Shown here in pieces: positions 61,950 to 64,000 of a stretch of DNA of 64,000 nucleotides. The notes under the pieces are model-generated. The model had not been told where the DNA came from. It ran no database searches and was given only the letters and a program-made list of their open reading frames with translations. This stretch comes from Synaphobranchus kaupii. Its lineage: Eukaryota; Chordata; Actinopteri; Anguilliformes; Synaphobranchidae. Every line of letters starts with the position of its first letter. The stretch's first letter is position 1. The DNA lies in assembly GCA_029718625.1 (NCBI GenBank), contig CM056380.1, positions 101,835,404-101,899,403 of the forward strand, given 5' to 3'. The translations under genes and the position numbers were made by a program.

Positions 61950-62387
61950 GGTCTACTTTAATGGGGACCAGGACCTCATGGCAGACTAGCGTCTGAGTCG
62001 AGGCTCCATGGAGGCCTTCATCCAGTTACTGCCGTGCGAGCGGAGACATGGCTGGGCACACCACATACGAATCCTGACAACCGTGTACTGGCTGGCACAC
62101 GCTTTGTCTTACAGTATGGTGTGTCGGGCCTTTAACATACCCAAGAACACCGTGTGGGTGAGAAGTCCACATTGGAGTACACTCGATTTACGCCCTTCGA
62201 ACAGGGGTTGGACCACACCTTTGCACCCGCGCTCATCACCACTAGTGCTATGCTCCATAACATCTGCCTGACAGCGGGGGACATCTTGGAGCCCATTGAG
62301 GTTGTCGGTGACAGTGGTGTGGCTTCACCGCTCCCAGTCAGGGGGGAACGACGCGGACATAGCTGGCGAGACCAATTAGGGGGGTAA
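61950..62387 (+). pseudogene. PIF/Harbinger (HARBI1-like) transposase fragment
   Basis: Reads in two frames. The first piece (from about 61954) gives LMAD-stop-RLSRGSMEAFIQLLP, then HIRILTTVYWLAHALSYSMV and AFNIPKNTVW, the N-terminal part of HARBI1-like nucleases. The second piece (62160 onward) gives FAPALITTSAMLHNICLTAG and DILEP, the conserved C-terminal end. The central catalytic DDE region, well over 100 residues in intact members, is deleted, and a TAG interrupts the start. It is clearly non-functional. Confidence 0.78.
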
Positions 62388-62622
62388 CTCTCTGCTCCAT
62401 GTGTGTGACCTGTGGAACTGAGTGAGCACGCCTACATAAGTCGGCAATTTTGATGTAAATAGTATTTGAGTTAAGTAAACTAGTTCCAACGTCCTCTTCC
62501 TCCTTCTCCTTCTCCTCCTCCTCCTCCTCCACTACACATAGCCTCCACAGATCCAGGAGGAGATGGGCCACTGGCATCCGAGGCCTCATCAGCCACATGT
62601 GGACTCGTGTTTTCTCTACCAC

Positions 62623-63301
62623 TGTAAGGGGGAGTGTAAGGTTCGGAGAACCAGACGCGACAGCCAAGGAATTCTAAAAGTGTATACAGTAAAATATACA
62701 CCACAAAAGCGGATAGCTCCGCGGCAGGAAGGGAACAAATGAAGAATGGGAATCAAAACCTCCCGGCATGAGTAGCCAAATCAAAAACAACCCCAAAAGA
62801 GGGCGAACTCGGCAATAGTGAGTAATCAAACAATAAAAGAGCCTCACGCTCTCACACCCTCACACCCTCACGCTCTCACGCTCTCACACTCTCACACAAA
62901 GAGCCTCACGCTCTCACACAAAGAGCTGAACAAAAAGGTAACTGGTAGAGGAGTTTAAAGGATAAAGAGAGAAAGGAAAGAAAAAGACTAAAATAAATCT
63001 TTCTCCTAACTTTAAACAGGACTTGCTGCGTTTCTTATTCGTACGAACCAGAAATGCAGTGACCGAAATCCTATACCTTACCGACTTCGTTGTCAACATA
63101 GCAAAGACAATATCGAAGCACAGGAAAGCGGAAACCCTAAGCTTATATAGCTGACAGGAAACTCAAAACAGGTGCGAGGAATCACCGCTGAGCGATAGCA
63201 AAGCACCGGAACGGAAGATGGAAAATCCTATAGAGTTACCTGACGTCACTAAAAGAAAGAACGACCGTAGAAATAACCGGAGGCTGCCAGAAACCATGAC
63301 A
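62623..63301 (-). mobile_element. solo LTR, copy B (679 bp, inverted relative to copy A)
   Basis: Plus-strand ends are TGTAAGGGGGAGTG and CCATGACA, the reverse complement of the TGTCATGG...TTACA layout of copy A. The flanking 5-mers ACCAC and AACAC differ by one base. Shared blocks include GTCACTGCATTTCTGGTTCG (reverse strand) and CGTACGAA. A TATATAAGC TATA box lies on the minus strand near 63140. It carries a CTCACGCTCTCACA-type tandem repeat (about 62850-62925) that copy A lacks. No internal retroelement genes adjoin it. Confidence 0.8.
62848..62925. repeat. CTCACGCTCTCACA-type tandem repeat inside LTR copy B
   Basis: Irregular repeats of CTCACGCTCTCACAC and CTCACACC, plus two AAAGAGC-linked copies. 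Confidence 0.85.
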
Positions 63302-63306
63302 AACAC

Positions 63307-64000
63307 ATGATGCATCAGGACAGGAGGATCGATAGATGGCCTCTCCCCTGTGGCCTCATGCATTGCAGTAAACCATGACCAGGCGGCTGCTGTGGCCCCT
63401 CCCCTTTCTGTCCCCGTCCCTGTAGCAGGGCACCCGAGTCCCTATAAGGAAAGATAGAAGGGTGACGGTGAGCCGTGAGCCTATTGAGCAGGCATGAATG
63501 CGTCTCACTACGCGAGAGCACCTAAAAGCCTGCATCAAAGGAAAAACATCACACAGCACTGAACAAATACCATCTCAAATTTAACCTCACCTTATATTTT
63601 CACTCCAGATTGTTCCACGTTTTCGTGACTTGGGTGGGGCTCACCTGGCCCTGTAGGCCTATCTGCTGAATAACTTCCATGAAGAAAACGAGGCATGTTC
63701 AAGTGCCCTAGAACAATTGCAGCAATGTCATAACATGTTTGGGTATTAGCCAGTTACAGGGACAGGCGTGCCTTTTATTATCACACTTAAATCAGCGATG
63801 ACAGAGGTTATCATTTGCATACAATTGACTGCTTTGACACACGGCGCAGACCAGGACATGAATTACGGTGCAGAGGAGTGATTCCGTCAGCATTAGCCTA
63901 TGACATGTAGGAACACCTCAGAGAAGACGGTTACAAGTGAAGCTTCGGTGCCGTGTAAACTTTATATAAATACCATTTTACAGCGTATTACAGCCACATA
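63307..64000. other. intergenic, nothing recognised
   Basis: No coding, RNA or repeat signal that I can support up to the right edge. Confidence 0.6.

Noticed and set aside
55647..63301. The two LTRs as the ends of one retroelement
   Set aside because: They are inverted relative to each other, have their own flanking repeats, and no retroelement genes lie between them.

Overview
The window is vertebrate nuclear DNA, almost certainly from a ray-finned (teleost) fish. The reasons are one intron-split vertebrate gene, very long non-coding stretches, tRNA-derived V-type SINEs with the teleost-style 3' tail, a Tc1/mariner element of the salmonid/Sleeping Beauty type, hAT-, Harbinger- and piggyBac-like debris, LTR remnants and many (CA)n, (CT)n and (ATT)n microsatellites. 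The species cannot be fixed from the sequence alone. There are no bacterial genes, operons, CRISPR arrays or standalone RNA genes.

The one gene supported at protein level is pdzrn3 (PDZ domain-containing RING finger 3, also called LNX3), on the minus strand. Exon 1 (41781-41068) carries the start codon, the C3HC4 RING finger, the TRAF-type zinc-finger region and a basic coiled-coil-like segment. Exon 2 (35495-35409) and exon 3 (32403-32296) encode the first half of PDZ domain 1. All three junctions are phase 0 with good GT/AG signals, and together the exons give 303 codons. The rest of the gene (remainder of PDZ1, PDZ2 and the C-terminal region) is not seen. Positions 1-32295 are therefore read as part of a third intron of at least 32 kb, continuing off the left edge.

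Layout: 1-32295 is intron 3, with one MITE copy at the very start, a V-SINE, a deleted Tc1 element, two minisatellites and several CpG-rich patches. 32296-41781 holds exons 3 to 1 and introns 2 and 1; these introns carry a small MITE, a second copy of the edge MITE, two arrays of one 23-bp minisatellite and several microsatellites. 41782-42060 is the probable promoter and 5' UTR. 42061-64000 is intergenic and rich in transposon remains: a 1.35-kb inverted-terminus element, a piggyBac-like TTAA element, a broken Sleeping Beauty-type Tc1, an almost perfectly palindromic hAT-type element with an 8-bp target duplication, a solo LTR nested in another element, a SINE, a PIF/Harbinger transposase fragment and a second solo LTR in opposite orientation.

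No new multi-gene system is visible. The items most worth a second look are the 735-bp hAT palindrome, the nested and paired solo LTRs, the minisatellite with alternating 49/57-bp units, and two short protein-like open segments (49442-49692 and 57345-57526, plus strand), each preceded by a plausible splice acceptor and not assignable to a known family by eye.
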